The notes: generated by a model from the letters alone, not told the origin. A stretch of DNA of 64,000 nucleotides from Cepaea nemoralis (GCA_014155875.1 JACEFZ010015095.1:434001-498000), one strand, 5' to 3'. Positions 20,546 to 32,479 are shown, counted from the stretch's first letter. Made by a program: numbers and translations.

Positions 20546-21320
20546 GTGAGAACCATGTGTCCAGGATTTTCCACTGACTTGACCAATATTGACGATGTGA
20601 GAAAAACGGTTGTGATTGATGCCGAACTCAATCGTCTTAACATTGATATTGCTGGCCTGCAGGAGATTCGTCTCGCCGAGGAAGGGTCACTCAGGGAAAA
20701 CAATTACACCTTTTTTTTGGAAGGGTAGAGGGCAGGCAGAAAAAAGGCAACACGGTGTGGGCTTTGCAGTGAAGAATTCGCTACTGGGAATGATTGAAAT
20801 TCCAGCAGGAGGAAATGAAAGACTATTATCCCTGCGCTTGGCAACCTCTTGTGGTTTTGCCTCCATTATTACTGCATATGCACCGACACTCGATTCCTCT
20901 GATGATATGAAGGATTCGTTCCATGAGGAGTTAGACTCCGTGATCAAGGCAGTTCCAAAATCTGACTACATTTATATGCTCGGTGATTTCAATGCTCGTG
21001 TGGGCAAGGACTCGAGTTCATGGCCAGCCTGCCTTGGAAAATACAACATCGGTCGCATGAATGAAAATGGGCAAAGGCTGCTGGAGCATTGCACCAGTAA
21101 TGACCTATGTATTACAAACTCCTTTTTTGAAACAAAAGAGATGCATAAGGTCACATGGAAACATCCAATATCCGGCCATTGGCACCAGCTGGACTTCATC
21201 ATAACACGGAGACAACATCTGAACCATATATCATTGACTCCAAGTTACCACAGTGCTGACTGTGATACGGAGACAACATCTGAACCATATATCATTGACT
21301 CCAAGTTACCACAGTGCTGA
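20546..21320 (+). pseudogene. LINE-Z endonuclease domain
   Basis: Contains LNIDIAGLQEIRLAEEGS (catalytic glutamate in LQE), then in the next frame KRQHGVGFAVKNSLL, ITAYAPTLDSS, YMLGDFNARVGKDSSSW (GDFN box) and HQLDFIITRR. A frame change lies near the poly-T stretch at about 20711. The domain should end in SADCDTDHS, but a triplicated 61-bp segment interrupts it. The reading frame then runs into TGA at 21318-21320. The region 21314-22000 continues the linker. Confidence 0.8.
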
Positions 21321-21389
21321 CTGTGATACGGAGACAACATCTGAACCATATATCATTGACTCCAAGTTACCACAGTGCTGACTGTGATA
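21207..21389 (+). repeat. 61-bp triplication inside LINE-Z endonuclease
   Basis: Three essentially identical 61-bp copies starting cggagacaacatctgaac at 21207, 21268 and 21329. The unit encodes the stretch leading up to the CDTDH catalytic box, so two extra copies (122 bp) break the frame. The near identity means a recent event or an assembly artefact. Confidence 0.92.
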
Positions 21390-23285
21390 CGGATCATTCT
21401 TTAGTTGTTGCAAGGGTTAGACTGAGACCAAAGAGAATCTACACAGCTAAACACAAATCTAGCCCTAGGATTAATATTATTAACACTCACGATCCTGAAA
21501 AGTGCTTTCAGTTTCAACAGCAACTTGAAAACGCTTTCACTGATACACCAGAAAATTGTACAGTACATGAAAAGAGGGGTCAAATTAAGGAAACTATTTA
21601 TAAAACTGCCGTAGGGGTTTACGGCACTGTGGATCATAAGAGGCAGGACTGGTTTGCGGCAAACAGCGAGACTCTGCAGCCCATGATTGATAAGAAGAAG
21701 AAAGCTCTCTTAAGAAACAAGGAAAGACCAACGCGTAACACTCTGAGTGAGCTAAGGCAAGCTAGAAAGGATGTGCAAAAGGCTGCCAGGCAGTGTGCAA
21801 ATGATTATTGGATCAAGTTATGTGAGTCCATTAAAATCGCAAGTGATAAGGGAAACATAAGAAGCATGTATGAAGGAATAAAGAAAACCTGTGGTCCAGT
21901 GATCAAAAGAAGTGCACCATTGAAAACTTTGACTGGAGAAATCATCACTGATAAGAAACAGCAGATGGGTAGAGCACTATTTGGAGCTCTACTCAAGTGA
22001 GACCAAACTAGCGGATGATGCCCTCAACGCCATAGAGGCTCTACCAACTCTTGATCACCTGGACACACTTCCCACCATAACAGAAGTTAACTGTGTTAAA
22101 AATGAACTTGCATCTGGCAAGGCTCCAGGTAAGGATGGGATTCCAATAGAGGTTATCAGGAGTGGGCAAGACACGCTCACTCTACAGATCCACCAGCTAA
22201 TAGAGCTATTCTGGCGAGAAGGACAAGTCCCACAGGATTTCAAAGATTCAAGCATCATAACACTGTACAAGAACAAGGGCGATCGGAGCGACTGCACCAA
22301 CTATAGGGGTATCTCACTTCTGTGTATTGTTGGAAAAGTATTTGCCAGAATTGTTCTGCGCAGACTTCAAGTCCTAGGAGATCAAGTCTACCCCGAATTA
22401 CAGTGTGGCTTTCGACAGAACCGGTCTACCATTGATATGATATTCTCATTGCGACAAATGCAAGAAAAATGCCGTGAACAGAATCAACCACTGTTTATTG
22501 CCTTCATCGACCTCACAAAGGCATTTGATTTGGTCAGTCGTTAGGGTATGTTCAAGGCACTAAAGAAGATTGGCTGCCCACCAACTCTTTTGTCCATTGT
22601 GGAATCGTTCCACACAGGCATGAAGGGTATAATCAAGTTTGATGGTGCAACTTCTGAAGAATTTGAAATCAAGAGTGGAGTTAAGCAAGGTTGTGTACTA
22701 GCTCCCACCCTCTTTGGAATATACTTTTCACTTCTACTGAAATATGCCTTTCGTGATCAGGATGGTGATATATACATTCACTCACGCTCAGATGGCGGCC
22801 TTTGCAATGCTCAGAGATTGAAGGCCAAGACAAAAATTAGGAGGGTACTGATCAGAGAGTTGCTTTTTGCAGATGATGCTGCAGTTACGACCCACTCTGA
22901 GGAAGAATTACAATGTCTACTATCTGCATTCTCCAATGCTTGTTCTGAATTTGGTTTAACAATTAGCAAAAAGAAGACACAGATTATGTCACAAGGTGCA
23001 CACGGGGTACCATCAATCTTTATTGACGACGCCGAACTAGAGATGGTAGACCATTTTACATATCTAGGATCAGTGGTAAATAGCAAATTATCCCTAGATC
23101 AGGAAATCAACATCCGGATTGGTAAGGCATCAACAACAATGAACAGGTTAAGAATAAGAGTCTGGGAGAACAGGAAGCTTACTACAAAAACAAAAGTCCT
23201 TGTCTATCAAACCTGTGTTCTTAGTACTCTTCTTTATGGCAGTGAAACCTTGACAACTTACTCACAACAAGAGAAACACGTTTAA
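21314..23285 (+). pseudogene. LINE-Z linker and reverse transcriptase
   Basis: In pieces: 21314-22000 holds SADCDTDHSLVVARV and the basic linker. 21981-22544 holds LYKNKGDRSDCTNYRGISLL and FIDLTKAFDLVSR, ending in TAG. 22548-23285 continues in the same frame with GVKQGCVLAPTLFGIYF, LFADDAAVTT (catalytic FADD) and FTYLGSVVNSKLSLD, ending in TAA. Two nonsense codons and at least two frame changes make it inactive as read. Confidence 0.85.
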
Positions 23286-23296
23286 ACAGCTTTCAT

Positions 23297-23797
23297 ATGC
23301 GGTGTCTGCGAAGAATTCTTGGTATTAAGTGGCAAGACAAAATCACAAATACCGAAGTATTGGAAAGATCAGGTTGTGTGACAGTTTATTGCATGCTCAG
23401 TCTTCGTAGACTTAGATGGATAGGACATCTTATTAGGATGGATGATGGTAGAATACCAAAGGACATCTTTTTTGGTGAATTACAGATGGGTAAGAGATCT
23501 CAGGGTCGGCCTCTACTACGATACAAAGATGTGTGTGAGCGGGACATGATTGATACAGGCATTGATAATGCACATTTGGAGCACGTCGCCGCTGAACGTG
23601 TTGCATGGAGGGCAAACATCAGAAATGGAATAAAGACAAAGGAGAAAATTATTGCAGATAAGTCACACACCGATCGTTTGAGACGTAAGATGGTGCATGA
23701 TGGTGGAAATGACCACGTGTTCACATGCACCCACTGTGAACGGACATTTACAGCGCAAATTGGCCTTATCAGTCACATGCGCTACCGCCATAGGTAA
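23297..23797 (+). pseudogene. LINE-Z C-terminal region with C2H2 finger
   Basis: Begins CLRRILGIKWQDKITNTEVL, then RWIGHLIRMDDGRIPKDIFF and GKRSQGRPLLRYKDV, ending FTCTHCERTF...GLISHMRYRHR. The last 25 residues form a classical C2H2 finger (C-x2-C, H-x4-H) that is part of the LINE protein, perhaps helping RNA or DNA binding. Frame-shifted relative to the upstream part. Confidence 0.8.
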
Positions 23798-23850
23798 AAG
23801 TTATTATGCCTTTTTGAAGCACAAACTTTCGTCTGTCAAGACGGCAAGTG

Positions 23851-23852
<2 letters not shown>

Positions 23853-23931
<79 letters not shown>
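23853..23931 (+). repeat. (TA)n microsatellite, LINE-Z tail
   Basis: About 39 perfect TA repeats directly between the LINE-Z 3' UTR and its target-site duplication, so it is the element's 3' tail, probably lengthened after insertion. Confidence 0.93.
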
Positions 23932-23936
<5 letters not shown>

Positions 23937-23941
23937 TAGTG

Positions 23942-26080
23942 CTCCAGGGCGTAGTAGAACATAAGTTGGCTCTTGGTTTTCCTTTCCATTGTTTGGCAGG
24001 TAAATGTTTAATAAAGATTACCTCTCCTATGAGACAAATGGAATGGTTGCAGGTAGATAAGTTTCTGCGCTACTCTATCAAGGGCATCACTCAACAATGT
24101 GCTCACTCAACAGGTGCTGCATTCAATCTTCACCAAGTCAGGTCTGGATTGACATGAATAAGATCACTACCTGAAATTCCATCAATCACATAATTCTAAT
24201 GATATCATAAATATGACATTAGAAATGAAATGTAAAAGCCTAAGAACATAACAAGTGAAACCAATAAAAGGAATCTTGTTCTTAGAGAAAATAAACATAG
24301 AAGAAAGATAGTCTTGGTGTTCTCAATTAGTTATCACCAACATAGTTGTTTGCTTTCACTCCAATCTTCCACTATCAGGTGTTCAAGGTTTAACTAGCAG
24401 ATGTGCAGTTTCATCTTCACTTATGCCTGTCCTCATGCCTGTAACATGAATGATATTTTATACAAAGCGGTGTTATGTGCCGGAGTGTACTAAATTATTA
24501 TTTAGTTTATAGGTTACGCTGAAGCTGTTCTCTGGTGATAGTCAAGGCATTTCACATCAAGTTGCCGGCTACCCTGAGATTGACTGTTGGCTTATACTCC
24601 CTCTCTCTCAGCATGTAACTTCACTCACTCACTCAACTCTGACATCATTCATATATATGGATGATCATTTCACTCAGTCTATAGACACATTCATATTGGT
24701 ATGGGTGATCATATAGGAATCATTCATCACACATCCTTCATACTGTCATGTAAGGTGGGTGATTTTCCAATGAAAACTTAAAATGTTTACACCATTGACA
24801 TCACAATGAGATCTCACCCATTCATCAGACAATCATATCTGTATGGATGACAATCATGCATAAGTAGGTGCTTTATCTCTGAAAAATTCTCAGGTTCAAT
24901 AACAATGATATTACAATTAAATCTCACTCATCAGAAATTATATTTCCTGATTGATAATTAATCATTCACACTGAGGTGGTTTACAAATGATACATTCACA
25001 TCTGTTTACAATAATGAATCACACATGACATAAATGTATGTGATCATTAGACACACTTATGCAATTCACCCAGGATTTAGCAACAGGAAATCCATGAGTT
25101 ATCACATGCTCTCATAAAAGACATACACTATAGGTGATATATCCAATTCACATTCAGGCATTATGAATTAAAATACTTCTTGCATGGCGGTTGGTTACGC
25201 ACTATTATCTGCCACAAATATTATTATTCCCCATGGTTAACAGCCATGTCTATATATTTGCCTTACCCCATGTGTGGTGTACCATCACACAAATTATGAT
25301 ATCTATAGAACTATTTTTGGTTCTCATGTGTTCATGAACTACCAGAAAATTATTTGTTTTCCCATGTGCTCATGTCAAAATTAAATCTACTGACTAATTA
25401 CACATTACACTAGTTTGACTTACCAGTGTTTACACATTTACAATAGTTTCCTTAAGTCTTAAGTTACTCGAATTCATTGTATATTGAGTTTCATGCTTAA
25501 GAAATAAAATTTACAACATGTGTCTAATGTTTATACATTAACTAAGTTGTTTAGCTGGGAGAAAATAAAACACTGTGTATTTCTCCTAATGTACAGTTTA
25601 TCTTATGACTATGATAGCTGAGTATAATATTATTTAGTTTGTACTAGATTAAATTCTTTAAGAACTCACCATTCCAAATCATTGTAGATTGAGTTGCTTA
25701 AGAAATAAATGTACAACTTGGATTAATGCTTATACATTAAATCAGTTGTTTACTTTGGGAGAAAATAAAATTCACTATGTTTATTCTTAATGAATAGTTT
25801 ATCTATAAACTATAAAAATTAACTATATTCTAATTAACCTCTTAAGAATTCACCACGCGTTCAATCAGTCGACTTACCAACTCTTCTTCTTGTTATCTGT
25901 GACCAACTAATTAAAATTAAAAATAATTATATTCACCTCATCCAAACAGGACGACTTCCAACACTTCAGCAACAGGTTTCCAAATCTGGGTGCGATGTTG
26001 TAGGCTGATGTTTCCTATCTTTATTTAAAATACTTATATTTAAATCTTATATTTAGATATATTTCATCATTCCCTCCTCT
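23942..26080. other. AT-rich intergenic DNA, no gene seen
   Basis: No supported gene in about 2.1 kb. Positions 24640-25100 contain loosely repeated gatgatcattcac/tcacacat motifs. Positions about 25465-25860 contain two diverged copies of a roughly 205-bp unit, each with cttaagaaataaa and gggagaaaataaa. Nothing else could be assigned. Confidence 0.5.
25465..25860 (+). repeat. ~205-bp imperfect tandem duplication
   Basis: Two copies share, in order, cttaagaaataaa, gtacaac or ttacaac, tatacatta, gttgttta, gggagaaaataaa and agtttatct. They differ by many substitutions, so the duplication is old. Confidence 0.65.
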
Positions 26081-26245
26081 CATTTATTCCTCCGAACCAT
26101 TAGAATTAAAGGCCGTCCAAAAAACACAACTCTCATACAGATATATGCACCTACTTCAACAGCAAAGGAGGACGAAATTGAAGATTTTTACAACACACTA
26201 CAAGACACATTAAATAAGATTGGTCATATTGATGTAGCAATAATA

Positions 26246-26869
26246 ATGGGAGATTTAAAAGCAAAAGTAGGTGCAGGAAGAGCTGAAAATAAGAGACACG
26301 TTTTAGGAAAATTTGGATTAGGAAATAGAACTGATGCAGGTGACAAATTAATTGAATTTCGCACAGAAAATGAGTTAACGATAGCCAACACGCTTTTTAA
26401 ACAACATCCAAGAAGACTCTTCACATGGAAGTCTCCAGACAGTATTACCAAAAATCAGATATATTATATTTTAATACAAAGAAGATGGAGATCAAGCATA
26501 ACATCTGCAAAAACCCTACGTAGTGCAGACTGTGATACAAATAATCAGTTATTAGAAGCAGATCTGAAATTAAAACTCAAAAAGCTTATCCGAGGATCAA
26601 GGCCACTTCGTTTTGATCTCACAAAAATACCGGATGCATGCACTGTAGAAGCTAGGAATCGCTTTGAGGTCTTGATGTCTGTACAAGAAGAAGTGACACC
26701 TGATGAACTGGCAGTACAAGCTAGAGATATCTTGGTAAATGCAGCCAAAGATCTAATTCCGACCAAGAAAAAGCAACTTAAGCCATGGATTACATCAGAC
26801 ACGTTAGAATTAATAAAACAACGAAGAGAGCTGAAACAGAAAGGAGATGAACAGCAGGATGAAGTATAA
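26246..26869 (+). pseudogene. LINE-A endonuclease C-terminal half and linker
   Basis: Encodes MGDLKAKVGAGRAENK, LTIANTLFKQHPRRLFTWKS and SADCDTNNQLLEAD. The catalytic CDTDH of related enzymes reads CDTNN here, so both the aspartate and the histidine of the box are lost. The frame ends near 26869 because of a small deletion relative to copy 1. Confidence 0.8.
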
Positions 26870-27107
26870 ATCTTTAACTCGAGAAATAAGAAATAGCACA
26901 AGAAAGGACAAAAATCAACATATACAAGATTGCTGTACCAGTATAGAGCAATATCATAAGACTGGAAGAGATTATGAAATGTTCAAAGAAATGAAGTTAT
27001 TGACAAGAAATGTTCAACCTCAATTGAATGTTATCTGTGACAAGATGGGAAATACCTTAACAGAATCTAGACAAATTCTAGAAAGATGGCAAGAATACTG
27101 AAGTGGA

Positions 27108-28541
27108 ATGTATGATGTGAGTGACAGTGAGGATATGAATGAGATACATGAGCCAGTGACAGCAGAGACAGAACCTGAACCCTCATTAGATGAAATTGCT
27201 TGGGCTATAAAGAACCTGAAGAATGGTAAATCACCTGGATGTGATGAGACACCAGCTGAACTAATTAAGGCGGGAGGAGAAGAAAGCATTCACATATATC
27301 ATGCATTGTGTACAAAGATTTGGAAACATGGTATTTGGCCAAAAGATTGGAAGAGAACTATCTTCATTCCAATACCAAAAATCTATAGAACTGTTGCCCT
27401 GATCAGTCATGCAAGTAAAATTCTACTAAACGTCATAATGGGAAGACTTCGTAAGAAAATGGAAGAGATTAACGTAGTTCAAGCTGGATTTAGACAAGGA
27501 AGAGGAACAAGAGATCACATATTCAAGATGCGTTTAATAATAGAGAAGTGCAGAGAATTTAATGTAAACCTATTCTCATGTTTTGTGGATTATTCAAAGG
27601 CATTTGACTGTGTACAACATCAGAAACTTTGGGAAATCTTGAGGACTATGGGCTTTCCATCACATGTAGTACAACTCATAAAAATGCTCTATCTAGACCA
27701 ACAAGCAGCAGTTAGAATATATAGCGAGGCATCAGATTGGTTTGACATCAAACAAGGAGTCCGTCAGGACTGCGTGCTGTCACCCTATTTGTTTAACCTG
27801 TACGCCGAAAATATAATGAGAAATGTCAGAGATGATATAAACAGGGAGCTATATGATGCCCTAAATATCGGTGGTCATGACATACCAGAGATTCGATATG
27901 CTGATGATACAGTATTACTCTCCACAACACAGGATGGCATAGAAAATCTAATAGCCTCAACCCAACTGAATAGTGAAAATCACAACTTATATCTTAACAT
28001 AGCAAAAAGAAAAATAATGCATACAGATAAAACTACTATGGAGAAAGAAATATACATTAATGGGGAAAAATTGGAGGTGGTGGAAAATGTTGAATATCTT
28101 GGGTAATTGATTACCAACAACGGCGACACAATGAAAGAAATTAAACGGCGACTATCAATTGCTCTTCAAAGACTAAAACAACTGAATAAATTATGGAGTG
28201 GGACAGACGGAACTACAACAATTAGATTTTTAAGAGCATGCATCTTTCCCATTGCAACATACGCCTGTGAGGCATGGACACTTACTAAACAAGCTGAACA
28301 GCGCATAAAAGCCTTTGAATATAAATGTTATAGACGAGTTCTAAGAATATCTTGGGTAAAGAAAAGAACAAATGCATCCATACTTCAAGAGATTAAAGAC
28401 GATAAAACAAAGAAAATTGAAATATTTCAGTCACTTGAAACGTCACGAAAGTTTGGAGAGAACAATAATGGAAGGGTATATGCCTGGGAAGAGAGGAAGA
28501 GGAAGGCCAAAGAGAAGATTGGTGCAGGATGTGGCGGATGA
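27108..28541 (+). pseudogene. LINE-A reverse transcriptase and C-terminal region
   Basis: 27108-28106 carries LKNGKSPGCDETPAELIK, FVDYSKAFDCVQ, GVRQDCVLSPYLF and IRYADDTVLLS. After a TAA at 28105 the same frame continues to 28541 (LITNNGDTMKEIKRR, RACIFPIATYACEAWTL). The last part (GYMPGKRGRGRPKRRLVQ) is in another frame at 28372-28647. Nonfunctional as read. Confidence 0.85.
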
Positions 28542-28804
28542 TCTCCAGATAGGTGTATCAGACGCGGGACATCTTGCTTGTGATCGAGAGGTTTTCCGGA
28601 AGGTTGTTATGGGAGCGAGGATTTGCAAAGGACATGCTGCTGAATGAATGAATGAATGTTTGGTCTGGACGCGCGTAAATTATGGTAACTGCCATTATTT
28701 AAACTTTGAACTGACTTGGGTTAACGCTCAACAATCTGGCAACACCCCCACCCCCCACCCCCCGGTAATGAGTAAAAGGGCGCATAAGGGCACTGAAGAA
28801 ACTT

Positions 28805-29206
28805 TTGGTCAGTAAACATTTAAACTTCAAGAATTTGGCTGCCATTGGAACCGATAATACATCGGTAATGGTCGGTATCAACCATGGCGTGTATACAAAA
28901 TTGAAGGAAGATATCTCATCTTTAATCCTCATAAAATGTGCGTGTCATTCCTTGCAGCTAGCATTATCACATGCCTCATCAGTCAGAATGTTTACCAAGG
29001 AATTTGGAATTCCTTATTGCTGAAACACATAACTGGTTCACCAAATCATCTGTCAGACAACAGCAATATAATAATTTATATAAAGCATTAAATGATAGTT
29101 CCTCACCACTGAAAATTCTGTCATATTGCAAAACTAGATGGTTATCAATTCAACCAGCTGTTGAAGTAATTGTGAACCGATGGTTGGAGTTGAAGACACA
29201 CTTCGA
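28805..29206 (+). pseudogene. hAT transposase, N-proximal/catalytic part
   Basis: Two frames (28805-29023 and 28971-29216) give NLAAIGTDNTSVMVGINHGV, which contains the RNase H-like catalytic aspartate of hAT transposases (GTDNT), then CACHSLQLALSHASS, then FLIAETHNWFTKSSVRQQQY and CKTRWLSIQPAVEVIVNRW. It is interrupted after LELKTHFEI by the LINE-C tail. Confidence 0.75.
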
Positions 29207-30845
29207 AATTGATTGATTGATTGATTGATTTAGGAATCGACATCACAGCATTCGGGACATTCCCATAAGTGCTCCGTCCCCATCCTCAGCAGCCAGCGAA
29301 GAGTTCCAACACTAATAGTACCAGTAGCAATCTGATTATAAGTCCGTCTCGCCTTTCCTCTGAGCGTTCAGCGTCAGCCAGATCCCTTCGTCACTCCTCG
29401 TTGTCTCATTCTTGCCAGACCATGGTAATCCATTTGCTCCTCCGAGGTGTGCACGTGCTCCCACAAGGCCGCAACCACGACTGCCTTGTCATGTATCAAT
29501 ACTCCAACCATCTGTGTAGATAATCACATCACTCGAGTGAGCATTGTCCTGAATTAGTTGCTGGATTTCCACTTCCATGGCCCCTGCTGGCCACTCCCTG
29601 AACTCCCGGCTTAATATGATTATAACTCTGCACAAGTCTGACTGCTCCGCTGCCACTCTGACCCACTCCTCTCCACTCCTAATGTTCTCCAAGGGGCGCA
29701 CCTGTCTGATCGTATCCTCCGCCTGAGCCATCCATGATTTCCCTCTTATCAGTCGCTGACCCTTAACTGCGTCCAGCGCCTCATGCAGTGGGTGGTCTGT
29801 GTCTGCAGCTACTCTGAGGTATGCTTTCGCCTGCATCACCTTGAGCCTACCAGCAACAGTCGGCAGACCAAGGATGTAACGCATACACACTACTGGGGTG
29901 TCTCTAGTGCATCCCAGAATGACCCGCATAGCTTCGTTCTGTATGCGCTCTAACTTCACCAGCTGACTCTCCGAGACAGTGAGCAGACCTAATCCATAAT
30001 CAATTACTGAGAGGATCAAGTGCTGGTATAGTGTGAAAAGCATTCTCTGCTCTATGTCCATTGCAGCCATAGTTTTAAGTGCATTAAGTCCCTTTTGAGA
30101 TCTTGTCACGACCGTCTCCACATGGTCCTTGAAGGATAGGCTCCTGTCAAATGTGATCACCAGATACTTCAGTTTGTTCTCTCTGCTGACATTTCTACCA
30201 TCTATCGCGAGGCTTGGGACATCAGCTCTTACAATCCTGTTGTCCAGAGAGCACCACAAAACAGCCGCCTTTTCCCGGTGGATGACAGCACTCTTTTCTG
30301 TGCACCAGTCAATCACTTTATCTACTGTCGCCTGTAACTCCTGGGCTGTTTGCTCCCTATCTCTCCCCTGCCTATATGCAAGAATATCATCTGCAAATAT
30401 TAGTATTCTTCCAACCCCTGGTGCTTCTTGGTTTGCAATCTTGCTCGTATACACATTAAAGAGCACCGGTGAGACTGCAGATCCCTGTGGCAGTCCCGGG
30501 TTTAACATATGTGGCTCTGAGGTCCATGCGCCCAGACGGAGAGCAACCCGACGAGAGTGCAGGACGGCTGCTATCCAGTTCACCAACCAGGGATTGACCC
30601 CCTTCTCCATCAGTGCGGTCATCAAAATATCATATCGAACTCTATTGTACGCATCCTCGAGATCAAGCGCTACCGCCATCTTTTCCTGTCTGCTCTGGAA
30701 CCCCTCATAAACATCAAAGGCAAAAGTGGCTGCATTTGACCAGGTATCTTTTCCTGGCCTGTAGCTCCCCAGGGGTTTATATGACTGGCGTACCCAGGGC
30801 AATAGTATTTGTCTGTATTTAGCTCCTAGAGCATGAGGAATAACA
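29207..30845 (-). mobile_element. LINE-C (RNase H-bearing) fragment, nested in hAT relic
   Basis: Minus-strand LINE with a (CAAT)n/(ATTG)n tail at 29207-29232. The open part is 29489-30802. 5' truncation is within the reverse transcriptase, near the YRPG box. The 3' part is degraded: the RNase H domain begins (IIYTDG) but is then lost through deletion and stops, leaving remnants down to the tail. The right boundary is approximate. Same family as 40458-43705. Confidence 0.8.
29489..30802 (-). pseudogene. LINE-C reverse transcriptase fragment
   Basis: 437 codons: LGSYRPGKDTWSNAATFA, ALDLEDAYNRV (catalytic aspartate), GLPQGSAVSPVLFNVYT, IFADDILAYRQGRDRE (FADD box), then RIQNEAMRVILGCTRDTP and the start of RNase H (IIYTDG). 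The homologous copy at 41157 has YADD. The frame ends just after TDG. Confidence 0.82.
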
Positions 30846-31821
30846 AGACAAAATGAAAAGTGCTACACAGCTGAAATACTATACGGAATGTACAGTGATG
30901 AAAAAAATTTGGCATTCCTTCTCTTTTCACAACCCATTTTAAGTGAAGTGCAAAAAGTTAATAAACCAGTTGAATCTCAAAATGTTGATAAAGTTAAATT
31001 ACTTGACGACATCACTTTGCTATTTCACTCAATTGGTAAAAGACTTATATTGCCAACTTGTAAAGCGGACTTGTTCACCTGCACTGTAGAGAGCTATTTG
31101 GCTCCCAAGCCGTACCTGGGATACCAAATCGAATCAAAAAATTGATGGTTTAAAAACAAAAGGACTGTTAACAGAAAATGAAGAGAACAACTTAAGAAAG
31201 CGCTGTCAAGATTTTCTTGTCTCATTATTCGATCAACTGAAGCAGAGACTTCCTGAAAATTTAGATGTATTGAAAAATATTTCACTCTTTTCTATTAACA
31301 ACATACCTCAGCCAGTAAAGGACATACCTAAATATTGTCAAGTTAGTAAATTTTTAGGGGCTAGTGTGGCGAAAGCAGAATATTAGTTAACAAAAATAAA
31401 TTTGGTTGACTGGACAAACAAAACAGAAACTGAAGCTTTTTGGAGTGAAGTAAGACAATTTAAAGATGTCTCAGGTAACAGTCCATTCCGTGAGCTCTTT
31501 GAATGTGCGATGTCTGCCATGATACTACCCCATTTAAATGCTGATGCGGAAAGAGTTTCCAGTACTGTGAATTATACAAAATGTAAACTAAGAAACATGA
31601 TAAAACTTGATCTCTTAAATGCTATATTGACAATAAGATTTGGCCTGATGAGAGCAGGAAAATGCTGTTCAACTTATCAGCTCCCTGATCATATAATAAA
31701 AGAAATTGGAACAGCTAAAGTACACCAGAGTCATTTTGAATGTGAAGCTTCAACTTCATCATCCAAGCTAAGTGCATCTTGTGAGACAGACATCAGTGAA
31801 GATGAGGACATGATTCTATAG
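30846..31821 (+). pseudogene. hAT transposase, C-terminal part
   Basis: 30888-31145 and following frames give AFLLFSQPILSEVQKVNKPV, LTSLFHSIGKR-type spacing and SYLAPKPYLGYQIESK. 31402-31821 gives the C-terminal dimerisation region: ECAMSAMILPHLNADAERVS, KLRNMIKLDLLNAILTIRFG and KCCSTYQLPDHIIKEIG. Frame changes near 31145 and a TAG near 31383 separate the pieces. This is a relic, not a domesticated gene, because catalytic and dimerisation parts are not in one frame. Confidence 0.75.
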
Positions 31822-31989
31822 GTAAGTCACATCAATTTTCTTTTTAATGTTGCATATCCCTTACAGGATGGTGCAGTCAACATCAGAATTTTTCAGCTGC
31901 TGTTGATGTGCAAGGCAAGATTACGCTCAGTAGTTTGCCATTGATTTCTGAGCGACCGGATCACATACCCCTGTAAGTTACCAGCGCGG

Positions 31990-32010
31990 CTCGAACCGCT
32001 GTCGGTTCGG
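31990..32010. other. GC-rich hairpin
   Basis: Perfect 7-bp stem cgaaccg/cggttcg with a 4-nt loop (31992-32009) in a short GC-rich patch near the right end of the hAT relic. Function unknown. Confidence 0.5.
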
Positions 32011-32479
32011 GCGCAGCTGCGTTACTCACGACAATATACGGGATTACGGCGACAGCCGTACACTTTTCGCCAGGGAGAGCGGCAGTCACATCAATACATA
32101 TGTAATTTCTTACTTTCTCAATCTGGATATTTTTCCTAGATACTTTGCAACGAAATCTAGATATTTATGGATGTTGTTTGGGCCATTTCTAGATACTTTT
32201 GGTCCAAAAAAAGTGGCAACCCTGCTTCCCAGTTGCTAGAGCTAGAAGAAACATGGTGGCTTGTCTACGTTGAATGTCGGACTCCACGTTCAGTTTGGTA
32301 ATGTTGAATATTATACTACATCATTCAGTCAACGTTTATTGGTGTTGAATATCGTCTTAATATCCCATTAACCTCTACCATTGGCATACGTCTCGAGAAG
32401 GAGCTGGGTGGAATTCTTCAGGTAGCTCAGACTATCTTTTGGTCAGTCTAGTTTAAGTTAGCATATAGCCATATAATAG

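Larger units (their letters stand above)
19782..23930 (+). mobile_element. LINE-Z, full-length but broken, with C-terminal zinc finger
   Basis: A 4.15-kb non-LTR retrotransposon flanked by the 11-bp duplication tagtcttagtg (19771-19781 and 23931-23941), with a (TA)n tail. Coding order is endonuclease (20546-21400), linker, reverse transcriptase, and a C-terminal C2H2 finger, followed by about 60 bases of 3' UTR. The ORF is broken at several points: a frame change near 20725, a 61-bp triplication at 21207-21389, a frame change near 21995, TAG at 22542-22544 and TAA near 23283. It lacks RNase H. It resembles the RTE-like elements often auto-annotated as craniofacial development protein 2-like. 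Confidence 0.88.
26085..28659 (+). mobile_element. LINE-A (RTE-like) copy 2, truncated, multiply broken
   Basis: Plus-strand copy of the family nested at 744-3067, extending further into the endonuclease (IQIYAPTSTAKEDEIEDFY, IIMGDLKAKVG). It ends in the (GAAT)n tail at 28640-28659. Lesions differ from copy 1: a deletion near 26850, TGA at 27099-27101 where copy 1 has Cys, a deletion removing about 13 residues before YRTVALIS, Gly to Asp in GVRQDCVLSP, and TAA at 28105 where copy 1 has Ser. The 5' boundary is approximate and no clear target duplication was found. Confidence 0.85.
28770..32224 (+). mobile_element. hAT transposon relic with nested LINE-C
   Basis: Plus-strand hAT transposase pieces flank a LINE-C inserted at about 29207-30845. 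Left piece: LAAIGTDNTSVMVGINHGVY, CACHSLQLALSHASS, YCKTRWLSIQPAVEV. Right piece: YTAEILYGMYSDEKNLAFLL, LPTCKADLFTCTVESYL, and the C-terminal DAERVSSTVNYTKCKLRN. A hAT-type terminal sequence, outer end CAGGGTTGCCAC on the minus strand, lies at about 32200-32224 and is a likely right terminus. The left terminus was not found. Several stops and shifts make this a dead element. Confidence 0.75.

Noticed and set aside
23697..23933. 78-codon frame ending in Ile-Tyr repeats
   Set aside because: It is produced by the (TA)n tail of LINE-Z in the wrong frame.
28805..31821. Domesticated hAT host gene
   Set aside because: The transposase is split by a LINE, frame-shifted and contains stops. No single frame preserves both catalytic and dimerisation parts.
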